Shown: in pieces, positions 8,701-16,360 of the stretch
Layout of the letters: each line of letters begins with the position of its first letter
Position numbering within the stretch: position 1 is the first letter of the stretch
Source of the DNA: an uncultured bacterium
GTDB lineage: Bacteria; Bacteroidota; Ignavibacteria; Kapaibacteriales; UBA4661
DNA: 18,578 nucleotides
Assembly: GCA_937899715.1 (NCBI GenBank)
Contig: CALCNX010000055.1
Span: 1-18,578, forward strand
Direction: 5' to 3'
The notes under the pieces: generated by a model
What the model was told of the DNA's origin: nothing
Seen by the model: only the letters and a program-made list of their open reading frames with translations
The model's database searches: none
Position numbers and translations under genes: made by a program

Positions 8701-9610
8701 TCTTGCCGTTAAAGACATTCCACAGCGCTACGGTGCGGCGAATATCCATATCATCGTCTTCCTGCGAGGATTTATCAACGCTGGCGAGAATACGACCGTT
8801 AGGGCTAATAGCCGCCTGCTTTGCAACACCGACGACTTCACGCAAAAAGGCTTTTTTTGCGGCATCGTATATCTTTACCGCTTGATTATCGCACTGCGCA
8901 ATCAGCAAGGAACCATCCGCGCTATACGCCAGATTAGTAATACCTGCTCCGGCATCAAGCGTAACGACACTATTTTGCTGGATATTCAGTAAGCGAATGG
9001 TGTTGTCATCGCCCCCCACAGCAAGCGTTTGCCCGTCGGGGCTGAAAGCAAGCGTGTTTTGGGGTTTTGTTAAGCCCGTGATTGGAATGGGAATTTCTTT
9101 CCCAATGCGAATATCCCAGAGTTTGACGGTCTTGTCAATGCTGCAACTCGCAATAATGTTGTTCGTGGGACTAAATGCAACTGCCGACGCATAGAACGAA
9201 TGTCCGGGCAGAGTCCGTACTTCCGTGCCTTTGCGCACATCCCATATCCGAATGGTGTTGTCTTTCGCAGCCGTCACAAGCATATCGCCCGATGCGTTGA
9301 AATCAAGCGCCGTGATGTAGCCCCGATGCGCTACCAATGTACGCACAACCTTTCCCGTGGTAACATCCCAGAGTTTGACCGTGTTGTCTTCGCTACCACT
9401 AGCAATAAAGCTGCCATTGGGGCTATATTTGACAACGACCACATCACCAAAATGACCCGTCTGAACGATAAGTTCCGGCTTGGCGGGCGCGGGCGCAACC
9501 GTGGCGGGTGCTTGCGCAGAGGCATTTGAGAAAGAGCCTCCCGAAAGTGCCAGCACAAGCGCCACACACAGCAGCTTCAGGCGTTGCACAAAAGAAGTTC
9601 GTCGGTTCAT
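5762..9610 (-). CDS. Exported WD40-repeat / helical-repeat / caspase-like peptidase fusion
   Basis: A 1282-residue protein counted from the ATG at 9610. That start has an AAGGGA SD seven bases away and opens a clear signal peptide (cleavage near ASA, residue 32). An in-frame upstream ATG at 9691 would add 27 implausible residues. The order is: 14 WD40 repeats (about 52-645, ending in WDVASGKE-type strands), enough for two seven-bladed propellers; a PDGQFDGSEDG linker (about 655-665); a highly charged Ala/Lys/Glu/Gln helical region (about 713-907) built of 32-residue repeats; a beta-rich, Ig-like stretch (about 925-1020); and a caspase/peptidase C14 domain (about 1030-1282). The catalytic dyad is intact: His1117 in YAGHG and Cys1171 in DACQSG. 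WD40-caspase proteins are known in bacteria with largely unknown substrates. The signal peptide implies it acts outside the cytoplasm. No T9SS tail is present. Confidence 0.9.
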   Translation of the reverse strand: MNRRTSFVQRLKLLCVALVLALSGGSFSNASAQAPATVAPAPAKPELIVQTGHFGDVVVVKYSPNGSFIASGSEDNTVKLWDVTTGKVVRTLVAHRGYITALDFNASGDMLVTAAKDNTIRIWDVRKGTEVRTLPGHSFYASAVAFSPTNNIIASCSIDKTVKLWDIRIGKEIPIPITGLTKPQNTLAFSPDGQTLAVGGDDNTIRLLNIQQNSVVTLDAGAGITNLAYSADGSLLIAQCDNQAVKIYDAAKKAFLREVVGVAKQAAISPNGRILASVDKSSQEDDDMDIRRTVALWNVFNGKKLRTFIGNSPRVLCFAFSPDGTKLTTGGADRAMRTYDVATGRDASEFNGYRKVIKAVAFDKTGNHLATAHSDKDGNNIRLWDLEKGTEPADLKAPLIQVASLSYTADGKTLAAGGTSLDNKSIVVWNVETSKITKTITTDDSPIQAVAISPDGSMIASGAIDSVVSLWNVSSGKLDKKLRGHKKSVYSVAFSPDGKILATASSDRSVRLWDVASGKELKALLGHTELINSVVFSANGKQLISGSADRTAKVWDVASGQAVKTFTGHKGEVMAVSLSNDGKYAASGATDDDVKVWDVASGKETKTLKGHANWVLATSFHPNNRTLASASADAKVIVWDAVEGKENATLVGLDRGDWVVVTPDGQFDGSEDGTKLLHWVVDGQPVQLDAFFERFYSPKLLSRIFPTSPATVALKAQQEKAAKEAAAKAKRDAEAEAKREAAEIAKQQLALKAQQEAETKARVEAEAKAKREADALAKQQADLKAKQDAEAKVRLAAEAKAKQEAEALAKQQAAAKEKAAQEALAKQQAELKAKQEAETKERLAAEAKAKQEADALAKQQADLKAKQENEAKARLAMEAKAKQDAEALALRQAELKKQQEAAVAAASAEVANPVAGVQMAPDISRDFKLPPLVEILAPRPADTLASPRVNITVGVKDRGSQIAEIRIFQNGKLLFPEEFRNLPSAQGFTILRDYTILLLPGKNDLKVVAINTDKTESNASEVSVVCNIPVQTTNLHVFAIGVNDYLNKEYNLPYARTDAQDVLKTIVGNAAQGGYDKVFKYELYDAEAKKEKVQEIFKKITESAQRQDVFVFFYAGHGKVVAADEQSTFYLVMQDVKNEQDLEARGLSAKELSVLLTNVPAARQLVLFDACQSGAALDDFMQSKSVKGVARKTGSAVIASASSDQAANQVTSIQHGVFSYTLLKALGGEVKNEKGKVTVNALKNYVEEQVPELTRQLLKGKEQTPFGQLSGKDFEIVPITKK
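6950..7381 (-). repeat. In-frame 96-bp tandem repeats coding for a charged helix
   Basis: Within the WD40-caspase gene, four 32-residue units begin at LAKQQ or IAKQQ: 7286-7381, 7190-7285, 7046-7141 and 6950-7045. A 48-base half unit (LAKQQAAAKEKAAQEA, 7142-7189) is inserted between the second and third. A partial fifth unit follows. The nucleotide sequences of units 2 and 4 are nearly alike, pointing to duplication. The composition resembles the TolA middle domain or a single alpha-helix spacer. Confidence 0.9.
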
Positions 9611-9617
9611 AGACCTA

Positions 9618-9623
9618 TCCCTT
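9618..9623 (-). promoter_or_regulatory. Ribosome binding site that decides the start of the WD40-caspase gene
   Basis: On the minus strand AAGGGA is seven bases before the ATG at 9610. It supports this start over the in-frame ATG at 9691, which would place an extra 27 residues before the signal peptide. Confidence 0.75.
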
Positions 9624-9735
9624 CGCAATGAAAAATTAAAGAAAAGAAATGAGTTGAGATTGATTGCAATTTTGACGTAAAGCAGGCGCAACGCGGTTTA
9701 AGGCAACACGACACCGCACTCGTACATTTGACCTG

Positions 9736-10920
9736 CTACGCAATTTCCCTGAGCGCTTCGATGACCGAGCGCATTTCGTCCAATGTATTGTGGCAATGCG
9801 GCGCAAAACGCAAGCGCCCCTCACGCCACGAAAGCGTGATCCGGCGCTCTGCGAGTTGTGTCAACATACGCTCTCCACGTGAAACATCGCGCAAACGACC
9901 GCTCACAATACCTGCCCTTTCTGAAGGAGCAAAGGCACTGATTTCTTCAAATATGCCGAGCGCCGGAAGTTCTGCCAAAAGATAATCTGTTAGAACAGAT
10001 AAATGTTGTTCAGTGCGGCGCGGGTCAAGTTCCAGCAAAGTCTTGAGCGATGCGCCAAGACCGATGATGCCGGGAAAATTGAGTGTACCGTTTTCATAGC
10101 GAGTAGCGCTTTTGTTCAAAGGCTGGTCGTATTTGAAAAAGTCCCACGGCTTTGCCACTGAAATCCAGCCCATGGTTGCCTGCTCAATGCGGTTTTGCAG
10201 TTCTTCGGTAAGATAGAGGAATGCAATGCCCGTCGTTGCCATGAGCCACTTTTGCCCACCACAAGCGAGCGCATCAATGCACATTGCCTGTACGTCAATC
10301 GGCACAGCGCCTGCGGCTTGGATAGCATCTACCACAAATACCACGCCGTGCCGCCTGCAAATTGCACCGATAGTCGCTATATCGGGGCGATAGCCGCTTA
10401 GGAACTGCACCGCACTGAGCGAAACCAGTTTCACGCGCCCGCCGGAGCGGACGATTGCGTTTTCTATCATCTCCGGCGTTACTTCGCCGTCGCGTGTCGG
10501 CATTATCTCAATGCCCACTCCAAAGCGCCGTACATTCAGGTACGGATAGACATTCGCGGGAAATTCTTGGTCATTAAGCACAATGCGGTCGCCTGTCTGC
10601 CACGAGAGTCCAGCAGGAATAATATTGAGCGCATCGGACGTGTTCATTACAAACGCAATACGCTCCGGCGATTCTGCGTTGATAAGCCGCGCAACAAGGC
10701 TACGGCACTCACGGGTAAGTTCAATATCACGAAAAAACGTGTTCACATCGCCCTCAGAACGATTCTGCAAATGCGCCTCAATAGCACCGCGCACCGTGAC
10801 CGAAAGGGGTCCAATAGAAGCATGGTCTATGTAGATTTTTCCTTGTGCGGTGTGGGGAAAAAGAGCGCGGAGCGCTTCAGAACCGCAAACCAATCGGTGT
10901 TCTGTTTCAAAATCTTGCAT
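9736..10920 (-). CDS. Class-V aminotransferase-fold PLP enzyme (cysteine desulfurase/lyase-like)
   Basis: A 394-residue cytosolic PLP enzyme of the class-V aminotransferase family (IscS/SufS-like fold). An IYIDHASIGPLS entry segment comes first. Then come a cofactor-binding Asp198 in VVDAIQAAG and the Schiff-base lysine Lys224 in GGQKWLMA. A C-terminal segment RLRFAPHCHNTLDE resembles the R.S.H.YNT.E.. ending of this family. I chose the ATG at 10920; a TTG at 10956 would extend the protein by 12 residues, and neither has a strong SD. It follows mrdA by 44 bases on the same strand, so the two are probably co-transcribed. Members include cysteine desulfurases, kynureninase-like enzymes, isopenicillin N epimerase-like proteins and EgtE, the last lyase of ergothioneine synthesis. 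The divergent neighbour egtB makes EgtE a weak possibility only. Confidence 0.85.
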   Translation of the reverse strand: MQDFETEHRLVCGSEALRALFPHTAQGKIYIDHASIGPLSVTVRGAIEAHLQNRSEGDVNTFFRDIELTRECRSLVARLINAESPERIAFVMNTSDALNIIPAGLSWQTGDRIVLNDQEFPANVYPYLNVRRFGVGIEIMPTRDGEVTPEMIENAIVRSGGRVKLVSLSAVQFLSGYRPDIATIGAICRRHGVVFVVDAIQAAGAVPIDVQAMCIDALACGGQKWLMATTGIAFLYLTEELQNRIEQATMGWISVAKPWDFFKYDQPLNKSATRYENGTLNFPGIIGLGASLKTLLELDPRRTEQHLSVLTDYLLAELPALGIFEEISAFAPSERAGIVSGRLRDVSRGERMLTQLAERRITLSWREGRLRFAPHCHNTLDEMRSVIEALREIA

Positions 10921-10964
10921 GAAAAGGCTATCGTTCTGAAAAATGAGGAGAATCAAGTCGTTAC

Positions 10965-12812
10965 TTACCGTGCTTGCGCAATTTCTTTCATCACCTTTGT
11001 CGAATCCGATGTTTGCGGTTTCTTTGCCTTCTCGCGGTCAAGTTTTTGAAGTGCGAAGTAACGCTCCATGATTTTCTGCGCTATTGGTGCAGCAATCGTG
11101 CCACCGGTCGCTCCGGCGTTTTCAATCATCACACAAATAGCGATTTGCGGATTCTCTCTAGGCGCAAAACAGATGAACCATGCGTGATCTTTATTCTGAG
11201 TATTTTGCGCGGTGCCGGTCTTTCCACAAACTACTATACCTTCCACTGCCGCATTCAGACCCGTACCGCCACGCCCGACTGATGCTTCCATGCCGTCGTG
11301 AACGATGTCAAAATACTCCTGCTTAATTGGAATCTGTTTGGAAGCATAGCCCAGCACCTGCTCTGCGCCGGTTCTTCTGTCAATGAGCGAGCGGACAATG
11401 TGCGGCTGATTCCACACGCCTTTGTTCGCAAGCGCCGCAGCGTAACTTGCCATTTGAAGCGGTGTCACCCCGACTTCGCCCTGCCCGATGCCCCAGTTGA
11501 CCAGCACACCGTCTCCCCAGCCGTTTTTCCCGTATCGGCGATTCATGTATTGCGCTGACGGTAAAATACCCGTGCCTTCATCTATCACGTCTGCACTCGT
11601 TTTTGCACCAAAGCCGAACATTTTACCGTATTGCTCAAAGCGCTTCACACCGAGTTTCAAGTTCAGTTGATAAAAGAAAGAATTACACGACACCTGAATA
11701 GCACGGCGGACATTGATGGCTCCATGCGTACCACCGTGACATTTGAACGATTTATTGCCAAACTGGAAAACCCCATTGCAGGTAAGCGTCGAATTTTCGT
11801 CAATAATACCTTCCTGCAAGCCTGCAAGCGCCATGAGCATTTTCCACGTCGAACCGGGCGGATACGAAGTCTGCGTGGCGCGGTTGAACATCGGAGTTTC
11901 AGGATCATTTGCAATGGAATCATAAATCGCTTTCGGGGTGCGCCCGCTAAATTTACGCAAGTCGTAGTCTGGTTTGCTGACAAGCGAAAGAATCTCGCCT
12001 GACTTTGGTTCAATCACCACAGCCGCGCCACGCCGATTGATAAGCGAATCAATATAATCCTGCAAGCGAGCATCTATACCGAGTTTGAGGCTAAAGCCAT
12101 CTTCGGGAGCAACGTCATTTCTGCCGTTGTTGAAACTGGAAACGCGCTGACCAAGCACATTCACTGCGGCAAACTCGATACCCTTGCGCCCGCGCATGAA
12201 ATTCTCATAGCCCGCTTCAATGCCTGTATAGCCAATAGCATCGCCTGGACGGTAATAATCACCAAGCTGTGCAAGCTGTTGTTCGGCAATTTCTTTGGTA
12301 TAGCCGAAAAGATGCGGAGAATCGCCCTTGAAATCATACACCCGCTTTGATTCCGACAATATCGCCACTCCGGGCAGGTCGTTACGGTTTTCTTCAATGG
12401 CAGCAATAATTTTTGCATCGGCATCGCGGAAAATTTTCACCGGAATTGTGGGCGAGGTCTTGCGGTAACGGTCAATTTTCGTGCGCAGTTCGTCTTCATC
12501 CATACCCAAGACTGTTGCCAGAAATGACAGTGTACGCACGTCGAACTCTGCGGGCGTGATGGTAACAGCTTGCGACGGCGTATTGTGAACGATAAGTGTT
12601 CCGGTGCGGTCGTAAATAGCACCTCGCACAGGCTCACGGACAATCTGCTTAATTGCCTGCATCTCTGATTTGGAGCGGTATTCTTCGCCTTCGATAATTT
12701 GCAACTGCACCAAGCGACCTACATAAACAGCGCTTATGAGCAAAATCACACCGTACAAAATTCGACGGCGCTTGGACGTACCAAATTCGCCGGATGAATT
12801 GAGAAGTTCCAT
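10965..12812 (-). CDS. mrdA: Penicillin-binding protein 2 (elongasome transpeptidase)
   Basis: A 615-residue class B penicillin-binding protein, the DD-transpeptidase that cross-links peptidoglycan during cell elongation with RodA and MreBCD. One N-terminal membrane anchor lies at about 18-40. A dimerisation/pedestal region follows with REPVRGAIYDRTG (59-71). The transpeptidase domain has all three signatures: Ser321 and Lys324 in SYPPGSTWKM, SCN at 375-377 and KTGTAQ at 531-536. The length is normal for PBP2. In many genomes mrdA sits with mreBCD and rodA; here none of these is next to it. Instead a PLP enzyme follows 44 bases downstream and egtB is divergent. FtsI/PBP3 is the alternative, but the GYTGIEAGYENFMRGRKG segment and the absence of cell-division neighbours favour PBP2. 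Confidence 0.94.
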   Translation of the reverse strand: MELLNSSGEFGTSKRRRILYGVILLISAVYVGRLVQLQIIEGEEYRSKSEMQAIKQIVREPVRGAIYDRTGTLIVHNTPSQAVTITPAEFDVRTLSFLATVLGMDEDELRTKIDRYRKTSPTIPVKIFRDADAKIIAAIEENRNDLPGVAILSESKRVYDFKGDSPHLFGYTKEIAEQQLAQLGDYYRPGDAIGYTGIEAGYENFMRGRKGIEFAAVNVLGQRVSSFNNGRNDVAPEDGFSLKLGIDARLQDYIDSLINRRGAAVVIEPKSGEILSLVSKPDYDLRKFSGRTPKAIYDSIANDPETPMFNRATQTSYPPGSTWKMLMALAGLQEGIIDENSTLTCNGVFQFGNKSFKCHGGTHGAINVRRAIQVSCNSFFYQLNLKLGVKRFEQYGKMFGFGAKTSADVIDEGTGILPSAQYMNRRYGKNGWGDGVLVNWGIGQGEVGVTPLQMASYAAALANKGVWNQPHIVRSLIDRRTGAEQVLGYASKQIPIKQEYFDIVHDGMEASVGRGGTGLNAAVEGIVVCGKTGTAQNTQNKDHAWFICFAPRENPQIAICVMIENAGATGGTIAAPIAQKIMERYFALQKLDREKAKKPQTSDSTKVMKEIAQAR

Positions 12813-12852
12813 GACAGATTCTTGTAGAAAAGTAACACGAATAATGAACGCT

Positions 12853-12883
12853 TAAAATTACACACTTCGCCGCTTCTAACCAA
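12853..12883 (-). promoter_or_regulatory. Possible Bacteroidota-type promoter for mrdA
   Basis: On the minus strand a TTGG is followed by 19 bases and TAATTTTA, similar to the TTTG / TAnnTTTG arrangement known from Bacteroidota. It lies about 40 bases before the mrdA start in the divergent mrdA-egtB spacer. The last base of the -7 motif differs from consensus. Confidence 0.3.
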
Positions 12884-13023
12884 TTTTTACACAGACATTT
12901 TATCAAGCCAAAACTCTGTTTATTCAGCAATAATCCTGTATCTTGCGCGTTGTAACAGTGAACAGCACAAAGCGAACAGCACAAAAAAAGCAACGCAAGC
13001 ACTCACCTAACTAATCTCATTGT

Positions 13024-14409
13024 ATGCCTACAACTATTTCCGTTCAGAATGGCGCACTGCACCACGCTTCCCCCGTCATTTCTTCACTCGAAGAAGTCCG
13101 AGAGCGTCTGCGCGAGGATTTTAATGCCGTGCGTATTGCCACGATAGAACTCTGCCAGCCGCTTGCGATTGAGGATTACGTTATTCAGACTGCACCCTTT
13201 ATGAGTCCTCCGCGCTGGCATTTAGGACACACGTCGTGGTTTTTTGAAATGCTTCTGAAGCGCTTCATGCCGGAATACAAAATTTACTCCGATGCGTTTT
13301 TGTACTATTTCAATTCCTACTACGAAGGATTTGGAGCACGGATAAATCGCCAGAAGCGTGGCGCAGTATCACGTCCAACGGTTCAAGAAACATTGCTTTA
13401 CCGCACACGCATTGATGGACATTGCAAGATTTTGCTGGAACGCATACCAACTCTGCCTGATGGACACGAGGCAGCACGGCTTTTTCGCTTGGGGCTGGAA
13501 CACGAAATGCAGCATCAGGAATTGCTAGTCTATGACATCAAACATCTTCTTGCCGATGAGTACAAGCCGCTTTCCATGCAGGAAATGCCAAAGGCGCAGC
13601 AGACGGTAGAAGGCGAGATAGAATTTGAGGGTGGAGTCTTTGAATTGGGTGCAAAAGCTGATGAACACTTATTTGTGTGGGACAACGAAGCGCCGTGCCA
13701 CAAAGTCTATGTAAACAATTTTGCTCTCGAAAAGCGTATGGTAACAAACGCGGAGTTCCTTGAATTTATGCAGGATGGTGGCTATACAAATTACCGATGG
13801 TGGCTTTCGGCAGCGTGGGACTGGGTAAAAGCGGAAAATATCGAAGCACCGATGTATTGGGAAAAAGCAGGTGCAGAGAGCAGCGCAGAATGGCACATCC
13901 GCGATTATCGGGGCTTACGCAGCGCAAGTAACAATGAACCTGTGCAGCACATCAGTTATTACGAAGCCGCAGCTTTTGCAAAATGGCGCGGCAAACGCCT
14001 TCCTACGGAAGCTGAGTGGGAGTATGCCTGCACCACCAACGCAGGAAGCGGCATAAAACAAGCCTTCCCGTGGGGAAATAGCAATTTGACCGAACAGCAC
14101 GGCAATTTTCTGGAAAACAATCTCTGGACTGCTTCCGAAGCGGGTGCGTTCCCGGCAGGTAAGACAGCAAGCGGTCTTTGGCAAATGATGGGCGACCTCT
14201 GGGAATGGACAAGCAGCGATTATGCGCCCTATCCCGGATTCACGTCGCAATTCGACGAGTACAACGACAAATGGTTCATCAATCAAAAAGTGCTTCGCGG
14301 CGGCTCATTTGCTACGCCACGTGCCAGTATGCGCTCCACGTATCGAAACTTTTTTCACCCCAACGAGCGTTGGATGGCTTCAGGCTTTCGCTGTGCGAGG
14401 ACGTTGTAA
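13024..14409 (+). CDS. egtB: Ergothioneine biosynthesis sulfoxide synthase EgtB
   Basis: A 461-residue non-haem iron enzyme. EgtB joins hercynine to the sulfur of gamma-glutamylcysteine or cysteine using oxygen, the key step of ergothioneine synthesis. The N-terminal DinB-like four-helix domain (about 25-185) has PRWHLGHTSWFFE with His69 and HEMQHQELL with His160 and His164, matching the three-His iron site (His51, His134, His138) of mycobacterial EgtB. The C-terminal formylglycine-generating-enzyme/sulfatase-modifying fold (about 200-461) has RLPTEAEWEYA, FPWGN, GDLWEWTSSDYAPYPGF and the LRGGSF...GFRCAR ending. No egtA, egtC or egtD gene is visible in the window. The ATG has no obvious SD. 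It is divergent from mrdA and convergent, 39 bases away, with a thiolase gene. OvoA is unlikely because it carries an extra methyltransferase domain. Confidence 0.88.
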   Translation: MPTTISVQNGALHHASPVISSLEEVRERLREDFNAVRIATIELCQPLAIEDYVIQTAPFMSPPRWHLGHTSWFFEMLLKRFMPEYKIYSDAFLYYFNSYYEGFGARINRQKRGAVSRPTVQETLLYRTRIDGHCKILLERIPTLPDGHEAARLFRLGLEHEMQHQELLVYDIKHLLADEYKPLSMQEMPKAQQTVEGEIEFEGGVFELGAKADEHLFVWDNEAPCHKVYVNNFALEKRMVTNAEFLEFMQDGGYTNYRWWLSAAWDWVKAENIEAPMYWEKAGAESSAEWHIRDYRGLRSASNNEPVQHISYYEAAAFAKWRGKRLPTEAEWEYACTTNAGSGIKQAFPWGNSNLTEQHGNFLENNLWTASEAGAFPAGKTASGLWQMMGDLWEWTSSDYAPYPGFTSQFDEYNDKWFINQKVLRGGSFATPRASMRSTYRNFFHPNERWMASGFRCARTL

Positions 14410-14448
14410 AACACAACGCCCTCTGCAAACACTTCGACAAAAATTATT

Positions 14449-15648
14449 TTATACCTTCTCAAACACAGCCGCCAAGCCCTGCCCAACACCTATGCACAAT
14501 GACGCAACGCCATACCGCACGTCGCCACGCTGCATGGAGCGCGTGAGCGTTCCCACAAGCCGCGCACCACTCATGCCGAGCGGATGCCCTAGTGCGATTG
14601 CGCCGCCGTGAATGTTCAAGCGGCTTTCGTCCAACTTCAATCCCTGCACACATGCCAGCACTTGTGCGGCAAAGGCTTCGTTAATTTCCACTAGCCCAAT
14701 ATCCTCCATGCGAAGCTGTGCGCGGGAAAGCGCCTTAGGAATAGCAGCAACGGGTCCAATGCCCATTGTGCGAGGGTTCACGCCTGCTACGCCTGACGAA
14801 ACATACCGGGCAATCGGCTTCAGGTTATATTTTTTCACGGCTTCTTCGCTTGCGATAAGCATTGCCGCCGCGCCGTCATTGAGCGAGGAAGCATTGCCGG
14901 CGGTTACTGTTCCACCTTGACGGAATGCAGGCTTGAGTTTGGCGAGTGCTTCCGTGCTTGCGTCGGGGCGGGGTTGTTCGTCCGCTTCGACAAAAGACGT
15001 ACCAGACTTGCTCTGAAGCGGTACAGGTACAATTTCTTCTGCAAAAATACCTGCTGAACGTGCCTTGACGGCTTTTTCGTGGGAGGCGACCGAAAAAGCA
15101 TCTTGCTCCTCACGGCTGATGCGGTACTGCTCGGCAAGGTTTTCTGCCGTTTCGCCCATTGATTCAAGAGGAAATTTTGCTTTCAGGCGTTCATTGGGGA
15201 AGCGCCAGCCAAGCGCGGTGTCGTAGGCAGTGAGATTCCCGAACATCGCTTGTCCGCTCACGTTCTTCGGCATAGCGTAGGGAGCGCGGCTCATGGATTC
15301 CACACCTCCGGCGATAATAACGTCGGCTTCGCCAGACTGAATCGCGCGTGCGCCTTGTATCACGGCTTCCAGCGATGACGCGCAAAGGCGGTTCACTGTT
15401 ACGCCCGGCACTGTTTCGGGCAGTCCCGCCAGAAGAGTCGCCATGCGGGCAACGTTGCGGTTATCTTCGCCCGCTTGATTGGAGCAGCCAAAAACCACAT
15501 CGTCAATGGCTTCGGGTGGAATGGCGGTACGCTCGACAAGGCTCGCAATCACGTGTGCAGCAAGATCGTCAGGACGAACAGACGAAAGAGCGCCGCCGTA
15601 CTTGCCGACGGGTGTGCGGATGGGGTCAATGATATATGCGTGTGGCAT
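14449..15648 (-). CDS. Thiolase (acetyl-CoA / 3-oxoadipyl-CoA acyltransferase type)
   Basis: A 399-residue thiolase that cleaves 3-ketoacyl-CoA to acetyl-CoA or runs the reverse condensation. The acyl-accepting Cys89 is in NRLCASSLEAV, His355 in GGAIALGHPLGMSGARL, and the second catalytic Cys385 in SLCIGVGQG, so the active site is complete. The GCSNQAGEDNRNVARMA segment (54-70) is typical of the PcaF/PaaJ 3-oxoadipyl-CoA subgroup, although degradative FadA-type enzymes also carry related sequences. No other aromatic-degradation or beta-oxidation genes are present, so the substrate is unassigned. The gene is downstream of a membrane-protein gene on the same strand with a 74-base gap, in which TTGCGA/TACATA (15678-15706) could be a promoter of poor quality. 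It is convergent with egtB; no hairpin is seen in the 39 bases between them. Confidence 0.93.
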   Translation of the reverse strand: MPHAYIIDPIRTPVGKYGGALSSVRPDDLAAHVIASLVERTAIPPEAIDDVVFGCSNQAGEDNRNVARMATLLAGLPETVPGVTVNRLCASSLEAVIQGARAIQSGEADVIIAGGVESMSRAPYAMPKNVSGQAMFGNLTAYDTALGWRFPNERLKAKFPLESMGETAENLAEQYRISREEQDAFSVASHEKAVKARSAGIFAEEIVPVPLQSKSGTSFVEADEQPRPDASTEALAKLKPAFRQGGTVTAGNASSLNDGAAAMLIASEEAVKKYNLKPIARYVSSGVAGVNPRTMGIGPVAAIPKALSRAQLRMEDIGLVEINEAFAAQVLACVQGLKLDESRLNIHGGAIALGHPLGMSGARLVGTLTRSMQRGDVRYGVASLCIGVGQGLAAVFEKV

Positions 15649-15722
15649 TTACTTGGGGTTTGAAGGTGTTGGGAAATTATGTATAATAAAATGTGAGTTT
15701 TCGCAAAGCCCGCCTAATTCCA

Positions 15723-16280
15723 TCAAGAACTCGTTACGACTGCTGATATTACAAGCATAACGAAATAAATGATTCCCAAAGCTGATATCCACACAACTTG
15801 TTCCCGCACTAATTTTCTATTAAAAGGAAGTCCGACGATAACAGGTAAAATGCACCACACAATAAATAAGGGTATTACAAAAAAAGATATTGATCCTACA
15901 AATAAATTTACCACTACGGCGAATAAATTTGCAACTCCCGCCTCACCTGATGTTTTTAGCATTAGCGAACCTAAGGCGTGAAAGAAGTAGTATGTGATAA
16001 ATATCCCCCCGGCGACAATTCCTGTTATAAGCACATAACGTAATTGCTGCGCATTACGTTCAGTCCTGCAAGCACTTCCAACAATGACTGTGTATATCAA
16101 CAGCGCGAGCGGGGTAATACTAAGACTAAAGATATTATAAACCTTGTTTGCAGCAATAGTCGCCCGTAAATCACCCATATATGTTCCTACGGGTAATAAC
16201 CAGCCGGAATAGGGATTGCATAAAACAACCAAAGCGAAGGACAGCATACATCCTAGTAAGAGCAATATCAGATGTTTCAT
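15723..16280 (-). CDS. Small polytopic membrane protein of unknown function
   Basis: A 185-residue integral membrane protein I do not recognise. The start is the ATG at 16280, which has an AGGAGGT four bases upstream; a GTG two codons earlier is less likely. Hydrophobic stretches lie at about 3-21, 48-70, 82-105, 116-150 (perhaps two) and 160-182, giving five or six membrane segments with short charged loops (CRTERNAQQLR at 71-81, NRKLVREQ at 154-161). The first segment may be a signal anchor. In the stretches I counted its GC is about 30-40%, against about 50% in the neighbouring helicase gene, which hints at a different origin or relaxed constraint. It follows the helicase gene by 80 bases on the same strand, so co-transcription is possible but not shown. 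No catalytic motif is visible. Confidence 0.75.
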   Translation of the reverse strand: MKHLILLLLGCMLSFALVVLCNPYSGWLLPVGTYMGDLRATIAANKVYNIFSLSITPLALLIYTVIVGSACRTERNAQQLRYVLITGIVAGGIFITYYFFHALGSLMLKTSGEAGVANLFAVVVNLFVGSISFFVIPLFIVWCILPVIVGLPFNRKLVREQVVWISALGIIYFVMLVISAVVTSS

Positions 16281-16284
16281 ACTC

Positions 16285-16291
16285 ACCTCCT
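16285..16291 (-). promoter_or_regulatory. Near-perfect Shine-Dalgarno sequence
   Basis: AGGAGGT on the minus strand lies four bases before the ATG at 16280. It is the strongest SD in the window and decides the start of the membrane protein. Confidence 0.8.
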
Positions 16292-16360
16292 CACCTCACT
16301 TTGTCCGGTATTGGAATACAGTGATATTATGTTATTTCTTAAATCATTAGAGTTTGCATT

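Noticed and set aside
9611..9691. Upstream extension of the WD40-caspase gene
   Set aside because: It adds 27 residues before a standard signal peptide, whereas the ATG at 9610 has a well-placed AAGGGA.
9681..9737. AGCAGG / CCTGCT inverted repeat after the class-V PLP gene
   Set aside because: The arms are only six bases and about 45 bases apart, with no T-run, so it is not a convincing terminator.
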